64,000 nt of DNA from Fasciolopsis buskii (taxonomy: Eukaryota > Platyhelminthes > Trematoda > Plagiorchiida > Fasciolidae): NCBI GenBank assembly GCA_008360955.1, contig LUCM01005033.1:186001-250000 (forward strand), given 5' to 3'. A program made the position numbers and the translations under genes. The notes under the pieces were generated by a model. That model did no database searches, was not told the DNA's origin, and was given only the letters and a program-made list of their open reading frames with translations. Positions 1-14,473 of the stretch are shown here, piece by piece (position 1 is the first letter of the stretch; each line of letters opens with the position of its first letter).

Positions 1-3000
1 CTGAAATATATTTCATGGAGCTTACCAAATATATTTTTTATGGCATTCAACGTTTTCAGTACTGATGACATAGGACCAACGGAAGATATTGTTAGATGCA
101 CTAAATTAAACATCCAAGCAGAAAAATCAAGAGGCTTTTACGAAACTTTTAAAATACATATGCTTACATTGTACCAAAAACATAAGATGGCCTTTTCTCC
201 ATTTTTCAGCAATATTTTATGGTAATTACTGTAAATTTTTCTCTAACATCAGTTGCAAACCTCTTCGTATCCATTCGAATAACCAGGCCCTATTCCACCC
301 AAGTCCTTCTTAGTAAGCAGACTGTGTCCTGTGATGCATTCCTGCACATTAGACAAAACAATTTGCAAGCCCCTTTTTTACACTTTCCATTGTAAGCCAC
401 TTTATTTCAACTTAAACCGCTCGTACATTTTGATAGTCCATGAATATTGCTTCCAAATGTGTTTTCATTACCAAGGATGGTGCTTGCAAGGAACCGAATG
501 TTATTGAATCAATTGTAGGGCAAATTACCGGTATATTCATTGGAAGGAAGCAGCTTGTTATGTATCTAACATATCATAGTTCCGTCTCGTATGAAACGCT
601 GATATACAGGCTTGTTCAGTGCTTACGCAAAAACAAGCTTGAAATACCAGCCACGTTAGTTCAACTTGGTTGGGAATTTTTCGAGTGCTGAAGTTTTGTT
701 GCATGCCATATTTCATGTTCACTTATGTGTGAGGCAGTATTTTCTACCTGAGTGCATGACACAGATTGAGCTCATTCTACTCCAAAATTGTCTAAGTATG
801 GCCTTCCACAAGTGGGGTTGTTACCCGTGTTTGTGCACTAGTTACCTCGTTTTTCGTTTGGACTAATGTCATTTGTTTTAAAGAGTGACTTTTCGGGCAA
901 AATTAGATAAATCTGCCGATAATCTCGCCTTCACATTCACAACTGTAGAGCTGGTCCCCCATCCTAACTACAATATTCATCGGTCCGTCGACCAGCGTTG
1001 CAAACAACAGGCCCATCCAAGGGTACGAAAATCGGAAGTGAAAACCCGTTAGAAAGTTGTCGTTCTGATAGCACATGCGATTGGTTTGCTGACAGTGTTG
1101 TCGACAGGTTTGCTAGCTGTTTGATGACTCATTGGCGTCAACCTATTTTCTCTTTGTGGCTAAAATTAATCCTGGTTGTTACATTAAAATGAATATGATT
1201 TGCCCATGATGACCGTATTGCACATTGTCGAAACACTAGTCGACCTGTTGCCTTGTCACTAAATCGGTTGAATTACTGTTAGTGACTGGTTACAAATTTG
1301 ACCAAGGAATTCTTGTTAGCGGGTAATGAATATGCTGCCACTTTGTGACCGTGATGACCGATACCTGAAGGAGACGTTAACCGAGTCCGTCGCGAGCTGC
1401 ACTTCGCATTTCTAGCCGGAGTGGATATGAGAAGTCAATTAGAATTGAGCGTCTAAGCCAGTGTGATTCAGTTCACATTCCATATTTCATTATTCATTCC
1501 CAAAATGGCCTGCCATAACTTTAACGAGAGTGGAACAGACTTTGAGGGCACAAGAAAACTGCTTTTCTGAAATAATCTTTAGATGATAATCTTTAGAATA
1601 TATGCATAAATGGAGGCGAAGTGATTATGCAATATTTAATATCCGTCTTTCAACCGGAAATTTTATTCGCACAGAACATGAAACCATTTTCATATATCCT
1701 TAAAATATTGTTTTTACTAATAAACCAGACAGGACAGCTGTGCACATTCGGACACAATATTTATTAAACTTTGCAAACGCTGATTCGATTGTTTGATTAG
1801 AACACCAGGCGATCAACTTACATGTCCCAAAAATTCCTTTTATGCGATAATATTTGTCCAATGTTTCCCCCGAAATGGACTGCTGTGCGGTAATTTATCT
1901 CCAGTAATAATTATTCCTTCGTTAGGTTGCAAAACAGTAGTTATTCTGAGTAGAGCTGAGCGTCTTCTGTATCACTCCAATTATATTTGGAGCTTCTCTA
2001 TTTATTTTTCCTATAAGCGAGGACTGCAGTGAAGTTTTTATTTGTGGACGGATGTGATCGGAACTTAAAACAACTTCGGCACTTTGGCTGACTGTCAGTA
2101 ACAGCCCAGATTTTGTTGATCACGTGAAATACTACAGTGTCTCTTTCAAAGCAATAATCTTGTAAATATGGCTCCCGTTTTAATCCACCCTTTGCACGGT
2201 GAACCGCTAGGTTTGGCGTCATGTACAACTGTTACAACAAGGTTACGTAATCAAATCAAAGTCAAAGAGTAACAATTTTCTATCTTATAGCACAAAAAAT
2301 GAAAATATTTGCTCTAATGATGACTTGTTATTCGTCGACTCACCCGATCTCCGACTCATTTTCACCATCTGCCGCTAATTTTAGTGGAAAAACAGCAAGT
2401 CCAGCAAGCACCAGAATTCGTTTTACTAGACCAAAAACAAATCGTATTGTTTTTCTTCGTCAGCATTCTGTGATGGATCATTCCGTTGGCTGTTTCGACC
2501 ACCGCTGCTAGGTAACCTTATCATGCGGCTTTTTCCCTCATTTGGTCAAATGATCCAGCCAGCACGATGTCATATATTTACTTTTGACCAGGCTAATTGA
2601 TTTGGCAATTCACTATTCGCTATCCAATGGTTTCTCCACAACAACTCCAAAGATATTCTCGCGACGCAACCAGGGTCCGGATTTCTTGCAAAATGGAAAT
2701 CTTCTGCCCAGAAAGCGGAAGAAAGCCGATTTGATTTCGGCAAACAACGTCGATTTACAAACAAACATTCTCAATAATTTTCTCTCAGTGTGATGTTTAA
2801 GTAGTAAAAGGACTAGAATAATAAATTTGCTCTCATGACATTCATCACCCCATCAAAGCGATCTTTAACCTGTTTCAGACTATTTTTGTTAGAAAGTAAT
2901 AATAAATTAGCTCTTAATTCATTCAATACAGTGATTTTTCATGGATCATTCGATTAATTTGGAGGTGAAACAAAAATAATAAATCAGATGTCTGTCATAA

Positions 3001-6000
3001 AATTAATAAAGGTCAAATCCGGGCTGAGGTGTAAATAACCTGTTAGCACACCCGTCCCTTTCTATGTCGACCGGTTGTGTTCGTACCGTGGACAAGCAAT
3101 GCACAGCATTCTTTTTGTGTTGCATTACCTCACCCTACTGCCATGATGTTGCGATTTTCAAAGATAAATCTAAACGTCTGTCGTTCGGATGAGATACGCG
3201 GTGATCGAGGTGATTTGTTTCGTCTCGTATTTTCTTGTGTCATAATTTTCGGTGTTACTAGGAATCTGTTTTGTTCGAGACCGAAAGTTTTCGGTTTGTC
3301 GGTATGCTTCGTCACCCTTGATCATCAATCGTCCTATGATGCAATATGCTGGTCATTAGATCGTTTGTAGTCACTCCTTATTTGCCGCATATTCAAGGTC
3401 GAGTGGTGGTAACGAGACATTCGCTGTGCATTAGTTGTGCATTTAGTTGTGCATTATTCATGAAAATATCTGACATGCCCAAGCAGGAACGATTTGTCGG
3501 TCTCTGTTTCGCTGCTTGGAATTTCGCAAAATAGCATTCTTTCATGTGCGACCACCACGTTTGGGAAGCCGTAATAGTTACCATCTGAAGGAAATTGTAT
3601 TGAAAATATTTTTTCAAACTATAATGATTTTGACTTGACCACCAAGGCAGTAAGTTCAGCAGCAAAACTGTTTTCCCGAGATCACACTAAATTGTGCATC
3701 TAATTGGATGTACGTATTTCAAGTAATGATAGGTTTTGGAGAATATTTTCACAAATACAATAAAATCTCCTATCTCGTATCGTATTTTTTATGTTATGCC
3801 TTTGTTTCTGAACACGTCTTGCCGATTTTACTCTGGTGCTTTTTTCGTAAATGTCACTCGATCAATTGACAAATGTCTTTAAACTGTTACGCAACGTTGT
3901 TGTTTTGATCAGTCAATTTTTCAACTACTCTTTCTCCATTTTTGTCAAGGATTTGCTATCTGCATGCATGTTTGGAATCCTCGAAAGATCTTTCAAATCC
4001 ACGTGAAAGAGTTTCTTTTTATTCTACCCCCGAAGTTAGTTTCCATGACATCTTTTCTGTACCTTACCCCGGTTGACTCCAGGTGAACTAAGTTTTTGTC
4101 ACTGCTGAGCTGAAAGTCAACCATCTCTGACTCATATAGCAATAATGATACAATTTTCTGGCTACCTAGACCATTGTCTTATGGACGAAGTAAGCTTTTG
4201 ACTTTATTTGAATATCGCCAAAGTTAAGTCGTATACTTGCAGACGTCAAACGAATGCCTGCAATAAAATACAATACAAGGGTGTACCGTAGAGATACCAT
4301 TCGGTCAACGATATTTCACATGCCTGTTGTCGCGAAAGCGGCATGCTGTCAGTAAAGAAATTGAGGGAAATTCAGACCCCAATAAAAGAAAGCAGTAAAA
4401 GTACGATCATTAATAATATTCCAAACATGTGTACAATTCCGTTTCCTTCAACTAATTGAAACGTCCTCTCCCCCAACCAATCTGAATCGTATGAAAAGCA
4501 CACTTATTCCGTTGTCTTTTTCGTCTGGTTCTCCCGTGCGAAGGAAGAACGTTGCTCGCACAATAGTGAAAGGCTTTCAAAGTACTTGAAGGGTCTCTTA
4601 AACTGTAGAGCGAGGCTTGATTTGCACTGTTCGGTTCTTGAATTACGTTTAATATTGTGAAGTAGGCTGCAATAAAACTGGGGCGAATACCAGAACAGTG
4701 CCCTAATTCTAATGCAAACATAGAAATGCATGTATTTTGTGATATGTACTTAAGAGTCTAGCCCAGAAATTGACATAACCTCTAAACTAGAGCCAACTAA
4801 TGTTTGATGTGATCTATTTTCAAAAGCCCTCATTCAACTCCACATTAGCGTTATACCTCTCCATCCGTCCATAGCACAGCAGTTACCTTCTTTGAAGACA
4901 CGCATTCGAGGATGAAGCTGTGCCCATGAATTTGCGCACATTAGTTTCTTGATAATGACAACATGTCTGATGGAGCCGTACTGACAGTGAAGAAAGTTAA
5001 ACCGACCTAAAACAGAAAGAATGTAGTGACTGTCTGAAGTTTACTTCCCAGACGGTAAGCCATCTCATATTTGTAAGAGAAAAGCCACTGATAGAATGAT
5101 AAAAGCCAAAAGAGAAAAACCTAGACATGCAGTATACATTAAGGGAATTGGACTGAATTCGCTTACAGACGTCTCAGTCACTTTGGGTCTTATGGTAGGT
5201 GTATAGTCCACAATTTTGGGTGCGGACCAGGAAAGAGCATAAGAAATAAAATCCTCAATGGGGCTTCAATATTCGAAGAACGAATTCAACTATTACGGTA
5301 TACTACAAACAGAAAATGGGGTCCTTTGACAATCTACCTGGACAACGTAATATTCAGGAATCACGTCCGTTCATTTGGTTCCTGAATGCTGATCGTATTA
5401 CTGCATTCCTTTATGACGCTACCACGTCCTAATACCAGCGTCAGTCAGTGGGTAATTAACACCGGACCAGAGGATTGCATTCTGTTTGCCAGACTGTTGG
5501 AAAAACTACTGTACCCTGCCGCCCAATGAGGCCAATACGGTTGTATCGATTCATGCATCATGATGGCGAGGTAACTTAATTAACTGAACTAAGCACAGAA
5601 TTCGAGTCATACTAAACATTGGACAGGATAAAACCCTACGCCCTATTACCAGTACTAGTTTTGTTTAACTTTTGGTATGCTTGAAAGCAATTAAAGTTTT
5701 ATCTTATATGATATTTCAAACCGCACCTTAGAAAAAGGCGAAAACGAGGGTGGAAATTAATGAAGTGGACACACTCAAAATGTAGATCGTGAGGGTCGGA
5801 ATGGTGGCATATTTCCTGTTGAATTTGGATCCCTCAGCAACCTCCTCGCAAACTGCTAGGAAGAAAATTATTATTTTATTGATGTCTTTGAATATGGTTT
5901 ATTCATTCGAAAATGGGTAGAAAAACCGTTCGCTTTGTTGTCATTTGCGAAGTACTGGATTATAATTGAATGACTAGCAATCGCCTGTTGGAGATTAAGA

Positions 6001-9000
6001 ACCGATCAGCCCCACCTATCCTTTACACCGAACTAAACTCTGCTCACCAGCAGGGAGCCATCACGCGACTAACTGGCTCGCCAGTAGTCGCCCCGATTTA
6101 CTCACCACTTTTTGCACCACGGTTTATCAGTCCATTATTTAGACAATCAAGACTCGCATACCCTGGTACATATAGATGGATTATAATTAGCCCTAATAAT
6201 AAGGTTTTTCTTCAGAAGCGTCGGCAGCGTTCATCCTTCATCCAACGGCATTCTCAGCAATACTCACTTCATGTGGCAAAAATTCAGCGAGGCAAATACA
6301 GCGAGTGATTCTGTCCATTCGGTTCTTCTGCATGTAATGGAATCGCCAACCAACAACAATGCAGTGATGAGCACCCGGAAATGTGCACATTTTCAACTTT
6401 TACACTCTGTTTCACCGTTTAATTTCTTCACGCGTAATCCACGAAGTTCGTGCGCACTATTTCACCGGGGCTCCCCATGGAGTCGCATTTAAGCACGAGG
6501 TAACTGCGACAACCGATAACGCACTTTTGCAGAGAGAACAATGCAAACGATTTATCAATTTGATGAAATTTTCGGTGATACAAAGACCAATAGATTAATC
6601 GTGCATGACAAGAATTTTGTTTTAGTTGAATGCCAATCTATTAACCGAATCAATCACACAGATTGCACGAGACAATTTTCATCTTTCGTGTCCTTCGTGT
6701 TTCTCATACAACCAAAATGCATGCACCGGTTTCGTCGGGTGCAGGGCTGTGTGCGTGTGTATTTCTGTCGTTTCTGTTGCTATAGGCGGTGAACTAGACT
6801 CGCATTTACGCACTGGCTCGGTAATCTTTTAGAAAGCTACCTGGTGCGACGTACCTTTATTAGTCTCACCTCGTACCCAAGAACGGGGAGTGAGTGAATG
6901 GGCTTGTTAATGTGGAGGATGTTTACTCTCATAGCACGTGCATGGCACGCAAGTCTGAGGCCCACAAACCACGGAGACGAGGCAATGATATCCAACTAGA
7001 CAGGGTCAACGGATGCATGTTGCTATCTCCCTCTGATTTACAAACATGCTGTTCTTGGATGGATTCCGTGAGCAAAGAAAAGTGAAGTGTCATACTGCTC
7101 TTTCTCGTCTTACTCTTTTATCGAATGGATCGATTTAAATCGAAACTACAATAGTATAAAATAAAAGTTTCGTGCATGTGAGAATTTCGAGAACAAAATG
7201 TTTCTCTGTTGACAGGTGGACTAATCTATTTCCGCAAATCTGTATTGAATTTTGTCAAGGGTTTTGACCAATACTTCATCAGCTTTTACTATATAGCACC
7301 TATTTTTATTTTCAAGTTAGACTGTACAGCTAATATTCAACTTGAAGTGACGTGTAACTTTCATTCACGAGGCTAACTCATTTGGATTTACGGATTATTG
7401 AACGGCTGCCTTTTTCTGGGTAGATTTTAAACTTTGTCTGGACAAAGTTTCTCATGCCTTGACTCCCTTGGAACTAAACTGTCTTCGTATTGTAAAAATA
7501 ATTTTTTCTGATTTGTGGCCCAAAAGTAACTATCAGTAGCTTTGACGGGGATATGAAAAATCCGTAGTTTGAATAGGCAGTATAAATAATTCGTCATTTG
7601 GCATGATTTATTTCACTTTTGTATCCACTTTTTTCGAAAATGTTTCCTTATCTAGTAGTTTAGTAGAGCTTCACAATCAAGACAAAAAATTTCACTGGTT
7701 TGCGCCATGCGGTATGGATTGGACGGAGTTTATTAGTACAAAATTTAGTGAGCACCAAAACCGTTCGATTGAATAGACCTAATGGTGACCCGTCAAAAGG
7801 AGTCTCTGTTCAGCCATATGACCTTTTCTGATTATCTTTTTCGTCCGATGTGCACTTTAGTGTTGTGTCACTTTAGAATATCTTTTGGAAAGTTTTCTTA
7901 TCCATAAATCTGACTCCGATTCTCATCGTTCTAAGCCAACATAGATTTGTTTTGCTCATTCCCTAAGTTCGTGTAGACAAGCTTTGTACCACAATCGTAG
8001 TGACGTCACCATGCAGCTTTAGGGATTGAACGAAAAGACGAAATCCAATTAAATTGAGAGCAAGTTTACTGGCTTTCGCATAACTTAGTTGACAATATTC
8101 CACTTATAGCTTTCGCACCCTTGATCGAATTTCATCTTTTACGTTAAAAGGAAAAGAAATGTTTTATTGCGAAGCACATACGAATGCGGTTTTAGTTTGT
8201 GAGCACGTGTCATGTTTGAATCAGATCACACGCAATACGTCAAATACATTTGATGTTGTTTTGTCTGCTGCATAGTACCTTTCTGCATCACAGGTGTGGA
8301 CGAAAAGTGCGAACCGAGGAGATAATTCCCTGGAGAAACATCCAAATGCTCCTCAAATACTCGTCACATAAATTTCCTTTTGTGCAAACACTAGAACCAA
8401 GCTTTTTACCCAAAACAAGGCAGTACCCAAATTGTTTACTCATGCCGGACCGGAAAAGCAATGATGTTTTTTGCGTCAGCCGGATAAAAACTGGAAACAG
8501 TCAATATGTTTAAAGACTGTTTTGTCGACCAGTTTAATAGGACTTGGGATGATGAAAAACAATTCTGGGTAATGACCTGAGGAGTGACATTCAAATTTTG
8601 GTCACTCTGAAAATGACATTTGAGGTTTCCGATTGACTTGAGAAGTTTCCATTCGATCTTCTTGGTACTTGTCTGTCCACCAAAACACTGACTGAAGGAG
8701 TAAATACTAGAATATGTTTATCGGTTTGCCGTTCAAACGGTCACCAAAGATATAGGCCAATTTTCCGCGTGTGAAAATGAAATCCCATGTAAGTAAATCA
8801 CTTTTTTGTTCATTATCCATTCAGGACAGTGTCTACGGTAACTTCAATCGTCATTCTATATTTTCTGCTTAGCTTCAAATAAAAATTTCCCAATAAAATT
8901 TCTGACAAACTCTAAGCTTGTCCGATGAATTGTCACGCGTTCAGCCCCGGGAACGAGCGATTCGACAGGTTGTCCCCGGAGAAACGCACGAACCAGATGT

Positions 9001-11880
9001 TTCACAGATATGTCTCTATTTTTGGAACTCTGTTTGTTGTACATAGGTACTTTTTAATGGACAATATGTTCAATGTAAGAAGCACGGGAATGAACGGAAG
9101 AATGCATATGCATATGCAAAGTCCAGAATTATCACATTCAAGCACATTACACATTGCCAAATTACATTTTCCATCCACCATGTTGGATGATTTTAAACAA
9201 AAAAATGAACACGTCCCATCAACTGAAATATTTCTGTTCATCAAAAAAGGCCATCAAAACATTTTCCGTAAGGATTTTAATACATTAGCAAACATATGTC
9301 AGTACGTTGTAAAGCTTCAATGGAACAATTATAACAAAGCACTGGTATCTGATATTTGTGCAAACTATTATATTTAGAGGTAGATAGGTCAAACGATTAG
9401 CCGTTGTGCAATGAAGAACAACTTATCTGTTAGTTTTCATCCTGATTTTGTGAACGCGTGTGACCTAGGTCAACTTCAGTTCTCCAATTATGAATTACAT
9501 GACAGGTAATCCCGGGAATCACGCAGCAATCGTCGTATGAGCACTTCCCGCTTCCGTAGGCAACAGTGTGAAAACACCGCAAGCTCTGGGGATTCTCTTT
9601 AGCTGCAACCAATAACCTCTGGTGTGATCCGGAGAGCAAATAAACTAGAATATTTTTTGATTTCCCGTTAATATGCATATCATCGTGACTCATTATCATG
9701 GATAACAAAGGAAGATCTATTCACAACAGTTCGGGGCATATATTTCTAGGAGTCCAGTATCACTTAACGTTAGCGAGCCATGGATCCGGAAATATGCTTA
9801 AGTAATTTTCGGTCATTTTGAAGGAGCGTCCAACAACTCCAGCATAAAATTGTCTTTACTTCGTACGCCAAGAAGTTTTAGAATATCTAGGTCAGTAACA
9901 CTGGTTAAAGGGCTCATTAAATTATGACGTTTGGTCACGAAGCACACTTTAGATAGGATCAGGATTCAGGCCTCGATATGTTCTTGCATCGAGCATGGAC
10001 TGGAAACAAGAGGATTCTATTCCGATTTTAGTTAAACTGAAGAAAAGCCACTCTACACAAGATAACCGGTTTATTAAATAGGATAGAATGAAACAGATTA
10101 TTTCGGAGACGTTATTGTTTCTTATATTGTCTACATTCTTAGAATCAAGGGACTTTCTCGGTCATCTCGACGAAACTATTTCCGTTGCCTCCACAGCATT
10201 CTGTTTTGACCAGTTCGCAAAACATTTTCATTTTACTTGTATAGGAGTAAACATCCAGAAGGAGAATAAGAAACCGAAACAAACTTTTTCGAAGAATACT
10301 CTTCGTTGAGTGTTCGTCGAAAAACAAAACTAACAAATGAACAGATTAGGGTATTTAGCTTTTTCCGCTATTGTGCAGGATAATTATATACCCTGTTTTA
10401 TCGTGCAATTAATTCCTACTCGATATCTGCTAACGAGTTAAATATAGTTCCACGCAATGCGGACAATAATGCGCAATATGTTGATAATATTCTGCATCAG
10501 GACTACAATAAAGAACATTTGCCACAAAATTCTAACACGAATACCAGCAAAATCTATGCTAACTTTTAGACGTTATTCATTTCTTTCACGAAAGAAATGA
10601 TCTTGGCATAGTTAGTCGTTTAATAACACTTAAATTGTGGCATTAATTAGCTTAAAGCACTGGAAGTGCTTAAACACAAGATTTAAATGGGCCGAGGTTT
10701 CCTTTAATCACTTCATTATCCTCTGCATTGTGATAAAAGGGGATTTTGTTGCTCCAGGGTCACTGCTTCAGTCACGGTAGCATTGTATGTGATCGCTGCA
10801 GTGCACCTAAGTGGCCTTGACCCAAGGTCAGCTTTGATAAATTAGCCCAAACGAAAAGTTTTCTATTCGTGATCGGCCGTGATTATTAAACTTCAGATGA
10901 TAGGTAATTAATTTCAACCTACGAATAGTAGAGTAATCGTGAATAGAATGCTCGATGAAATGGGGATTTTGTTGCACGAGTAAGCGTGTTTTTTCTTTAA
11001 GAATGCAAACTGTGCTAAATCCTAAGACGCTTCTGAACGGTGTTATGGATCTTTCTTATTCCATTAAGATTTCATTCCTAAGTTCAAAATGTTATACTTT
11101 GGCTACCAATGTTACCCACGTTTCTCTGGCTTTTCAGCCTACCAACGGATTTATTGAAGAAAACATAAGGAAGTTCATGGCCCCTACTGATTTCTCCACA
11201 TTCCTCGTGAACACTGAAGCCTCAGAAATATAAGCAAACAAAATTCTCCAATGTATTACAGCAGACCATACCTGTAATTGTTATATCTGTTTATATCACT
11301 TCCGAACAGTAATTCTGACTCCAACGAGCTGTCTTCCGCAAGTTTCTGGCCAAGTCTTTGAAGGTAAGTTTTCTAGTGGATCCGGTGAGCCAACTGGCAT
11401 TCTTCAGGAAAGGATAGTTGCAAGTTGTGCAAGAGAGTTTTTAAAATTTATGCAATAAATTGTATGAAAATAATATTTTCAAGATAAATTTCACGATTAC
11501 CTCTGCTCCACTAAACACCGTCGACATAGTTGTCATGCAATTTACCTATTTTGGAAGTGCAACCACAAAAACTCGGATATCAGGTTAACAAACTTCTAGT
11601 AGCAGAGTTGTCCGGACTAATTTGCTGGATTTGAACTGCATCGGAGTTGTCCATTAATTTCGCTTCGATGGTACCAGGCCTAATCGCAGTAAGCCTTATG
11701 CTTGTGTTAATAATGGCTCCGTTAATCGGAATTCTCAAAGTTATAGTTCTTTATAGTCAGATCTAAAATTCCATCCTTGAATACTTTAAATCTGAGGCTG
11801 TTGATTTCACGTAGGATAGGAAGCACTCCAGCGCTTCTGTCAGTCATCCAATAAAGTTAAATCATGCCACGGAATAGTTG
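1..11880. other. Long stretch with no supported gene
   Basis: AT-rich sequence without a recognisable protein, RNA gene or repeat family. The longest open frame is 150 codons on the plus strand at 8,925-9,377, and another of 112 codons sits at 5,970-6,308. Neither shows a domain, a composition shift or convincing splice sites. In about 64 kb of DNA this rich in A and T, one or two frames of 150 codons are expected by chance. I therefore treat the region as intergenic or intronic. A minus-strand CTGATGA near 7,267 and the short ATGCAT-type palindromes near 9,104 looked like possible signals but have no supporting structure. Confidence 0.5.
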
Positions 11881-11881
11881 G

Positions 11882-11935
11882 AATATATATGCATATATAT
11901 ATACATACATAAATATATATGTATAATATTATGCA
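11882..11935. repeat. Imperfect TA/CA-type microsatellite
   Basis: An interrupted run of TA, TGCATA and CATA units immediately next to the 3' end of the RTE element that follows. RTE-clade elements usually end in a short simple repeat, so this tract may be the element tail or the target it used. The exact border cannot be fixed by eye. Confidence 0.7.
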
Positions 11936-12031
11936 CCGGCTTGAAAACAAGTATGGTGCCAATGCAGCAAGTTTTGATTGGCACTTCACCGAAGGGGAAC
12001 ACAAGAGTGAAAAACAGCAAACTATAACAAA

Positions 12032-12502
12032 CTAACTGTTTTTTGTCGCCCTACATGATTTTGGTGATATTTTGGTTGTTTTGGGATTTATTTTGAGGGG
12101 TATAAGTTCTGAAGGCAGGCCACAAAGCATTCTCGCCAGTGAATTTGGTTCTGAAAAATATCTCAGCTTCTCCAACCAACAACAATCATCACCTACTAAG
12201 CCCCAACCAAGAAGACGGGAAGCACCAACCGAGGCCAAAGCCGAAGCCAACTTCTCCATATCTCCGCGCCAAGTCATAGACTGACGACCAGGTTGCTTCT
12301 TCCAGACCTGCGCATCACGTGTGAAAAGAACACAAAAAGCTAGCCGATGGGCAGACATACGCACTCCGTGTCCAAGCCATCGAAAGCGATGTGGGGCGAT
12401 TACTTCAGTCAGAGGACGACTGTCTGGACCCAACACACGACAACGACCCCACCATCGTTCAACCAATGTTCCCACCAGACACGACCAATGTTTTGTTGAC
12501 AT
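12032..12502 (-). pseudogene. RTE C-terminal domain fragment
   Basis: An open frame of 156 codons that matches the tail of trematode RTE polyproteins. It has the RPLTEVIAPHRFRWLGHGVR block, then a KKQPGRQSMTWRGDMEKLAS block, then a short unconserved end. The function of this C-terminal region is not well established. It lies directly downstream of the reverse-transcriptase fragment, and a frame change near 12,450-12,500 separates the two. This is the longest uninterrupted part of the element. Confidence 0.85.
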
Positions 12503-12625
12503 CCGTGGTCAAAAACAGAAAGTTGCGCAGCATTCTCAACAAGGATAGGCCAGGTCTCGCAAACGTAAAGCAGAACACTACGGATTGTGGCATTGTGCAT
12601 CCTTCCTTTGAGGAAAGGCCGGATA

Positions 12626-13690
12626 TTACGACGGTTTCTCAAGTATCGTAGGTTCATAAAAACTCCTCTGGCTTTTACAATTTGAGATGGAGTCTCCACA
12701 ACGAGGCCAGGTGCGATGGGACTTCCAATTTACTTGAAGCATTGGACCACCTCTAACCAATCTCCACAAAGTTGAGTGCAAGTACAAGCCCCTGCCAGTC
12801 TTGAAATACCTTGCATTTGACGGGCTCGAAGCACATATCCGATCTGGATATCTCAGTTGCCAAGCGGTCCAACGCGCGTTGAGTTGCCTGTGCATTTTTA
12901 CTGAGCAGAACGATATCATCAGCATACTCGAAGTCAAAATCTGTTCCCTTTGAAGATTTGAACTCCACCGTCTAAAAGACCAGACAAAGTGTTCTGTGGA
13001 ACATACTCTATGATAAAGTTGAAAAGAAATGGGGATATAGGGCATCCTTGCCGTACTCCACGGGAAATAACGAGGGATGGTGAAAGCCGACCATAAGCCC
13101 TAACCCGACCTGACGTATGATGGTACAGCTCTTTGAGAACCGACATACTGCTCAGGTTTTCCATTTCCCCAGAATCGGTGCCATAGTGCAGACCTACTGA
13201 CGGAGGGTGAAAATTTGATCGATGCATCCCTGAACAGCGTGAAACCCGACCCGTTTCTCACGAGTTTGTCCTTCAGGCATGTTGTTCAACCTGGGAAGAA
13301 TGATGGATGCAAACAGCTTTGTCGCCACAGGGACTAGGCTAATCCCCCCATGGTTAGCGAAACCATCCTTGTGAAAGTGGGACTACGATTGACTCCCCCC
13401 ACGCGGAAGGGACATTCTCGGAGTGCTAGACCTTCGAGAACAAAACTTGAAGTTCTCTGGCCAGTTCTATTCCTCCATCTTTAAATAGAGCTAGGGAAAG
13501 CCCATCGGAGCCCGGAGCTTTATGGCGTTCTAAGGCTGGAATTTCTATGAGAACCTCCAACTCAGTCGGTGGACCTGCTGTAACAGGGCACCGGCCGTTT
13601 GCCTTAATAGCTGCGAGAGGCGCTGACGCTGAGGGTCATCTAAATCGTGCCTGAAAGTGCTCCTGCCAACGTGCAAGACATCACCGGCTG
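12626..13690 (-). pseudogene. RTE reverse transcriptase, frameshifted
   Basis: Reverse transcriptase that would copy the element RNA at the nicked target site. Motifs visible in order on the minus strand are an APGSDGL region near 13,520, the GVRQGCPISPFLFN box near 13,050, and YADDIVLL at 12,903-12,926. The next frame then carries the CFEPVKCKVFQDW segment. The YADD residues that bind the catalytic metals are intact. The frame changes between these motifs and carries stops, so no functional enzyme can be made. The family is known from many animals; the trematode copies share this exact motif style. I infer that the copy is old and dead. Confidence 0.88.
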
Positions 13691-14451
13691 TTGAAGAGAG
13701 GTGCACTGCTACAAAAATTGTCCCGCAGTTCTTATGGTATGTAGTAATGCATAACGGCTGTGAATATCAGGCGCCTCCTTCTGTTTAGAAGAAGGCATAA
13801 AATTTCAGTATCATAGTTTGGTTCTGGGTTTTAACGGAATTCCATTTACATTTTTCTTATCACGTGACCGCACATCGGATCTGCTGTCTCGTTTGCCTGT
13901 GTTATTTTCAATTAGCATGACCGGTTGCAAGAAAAATTTGACTAGCAATCATGTTTGCTACTTTAGGTTCTGGCACGATTACACATTATCGTTTACCTTG
14001 GTAGAATGCTGAATTACAACCAACAGGATTGCAACTCATTTGGGCCCATCATTGTATATAACATGTCAGAATACCCGAGTTAATTTTCCATTTTTCACAG
14101 TTACTATTCATTAAAACCTAGGTGAATTAGATGAGTGGACTGTTCACATCCAAAAAAGGATCAAAAATTGTACTTTATTTTATTCACAGTATTGGACTTA
14201 TTAGCTTGAAGAAAATGCAGACCAAACTGTGTGCAGTGAAGAGAAAAGTCTTCAATATACCCGGCGTAAACAGGCACCCAAAGGTCATTTGTGTGCAAAT
14301 ATTTTCAGGTGCAAACTTTGTATTTTCGCTATTTGTTCAAATTTTTTGCTGGAAGTTTCTAAAGACGTTGAAATTCTCTTAATAAAATTCATCCACTGTC
14401 TGACTAACTCATGTCTGGGGTAAAAATGGCCAAAATGCGGTTCAAACAGTC

Positions 14452-14473
14452 GTTGCGCTCTTTTGAGCGCAAC
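14452..14473. repeat. Perfect 9-bp hairpin with TTTT loop
   Basis: The left arm GTTGCGCTC (14,452-14,460) is followed by a TTTT loop and the exact reverse complement GAGCGCAAC (14,465-14,473). The stem is GC-rich within AT-rich surroundings. It is not followed by a T run, and eukaryotic Pol II genes do not end at such stems, so a terminator is not implied. It lies inside an unassigned minus-strand open frame (14,285-14,560). Confidence 0.75.

Larger units (their letters stand above)
11936..13700 (-). mobile_element. 5'-truncated RTE-type non-LTR retrotransposon
   Basis: Read on the minus strand, this block carries the second half of an RTE polyprotein: reverse-transcriptase fingers (about 13,690-13,230), palm motifs, the YADD catalytic box at 12,915-12,926, thumb, and a conserved C-terminal domain ending near 12,032. 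The endonuclease domain is missing, so the copy is truncated at its 5' end near 13,700, as is common for target-primed insertions. The reading frame is broken into at least four pieces by frameshifts and stops. The block is visibly richer in G and C than its flanks. It belongs to a different subfamily from the element at 40.9-44.2 kb, because their C-terminal sequences and 3' ends differ. Confidence 0.9.

Noticed and set aside
7180..7300. CTGATGA on the minus strand near 7,267 with a 6-bp stem
   Set aside because: The second conserved block GAAA is not at the end of the stem, so no hammerhead core forms.
8925..9377. 150-codon plus-strand open frame
   Set aside because: Length is within chance for this base composition; no domain, no composition shift, no splice support.
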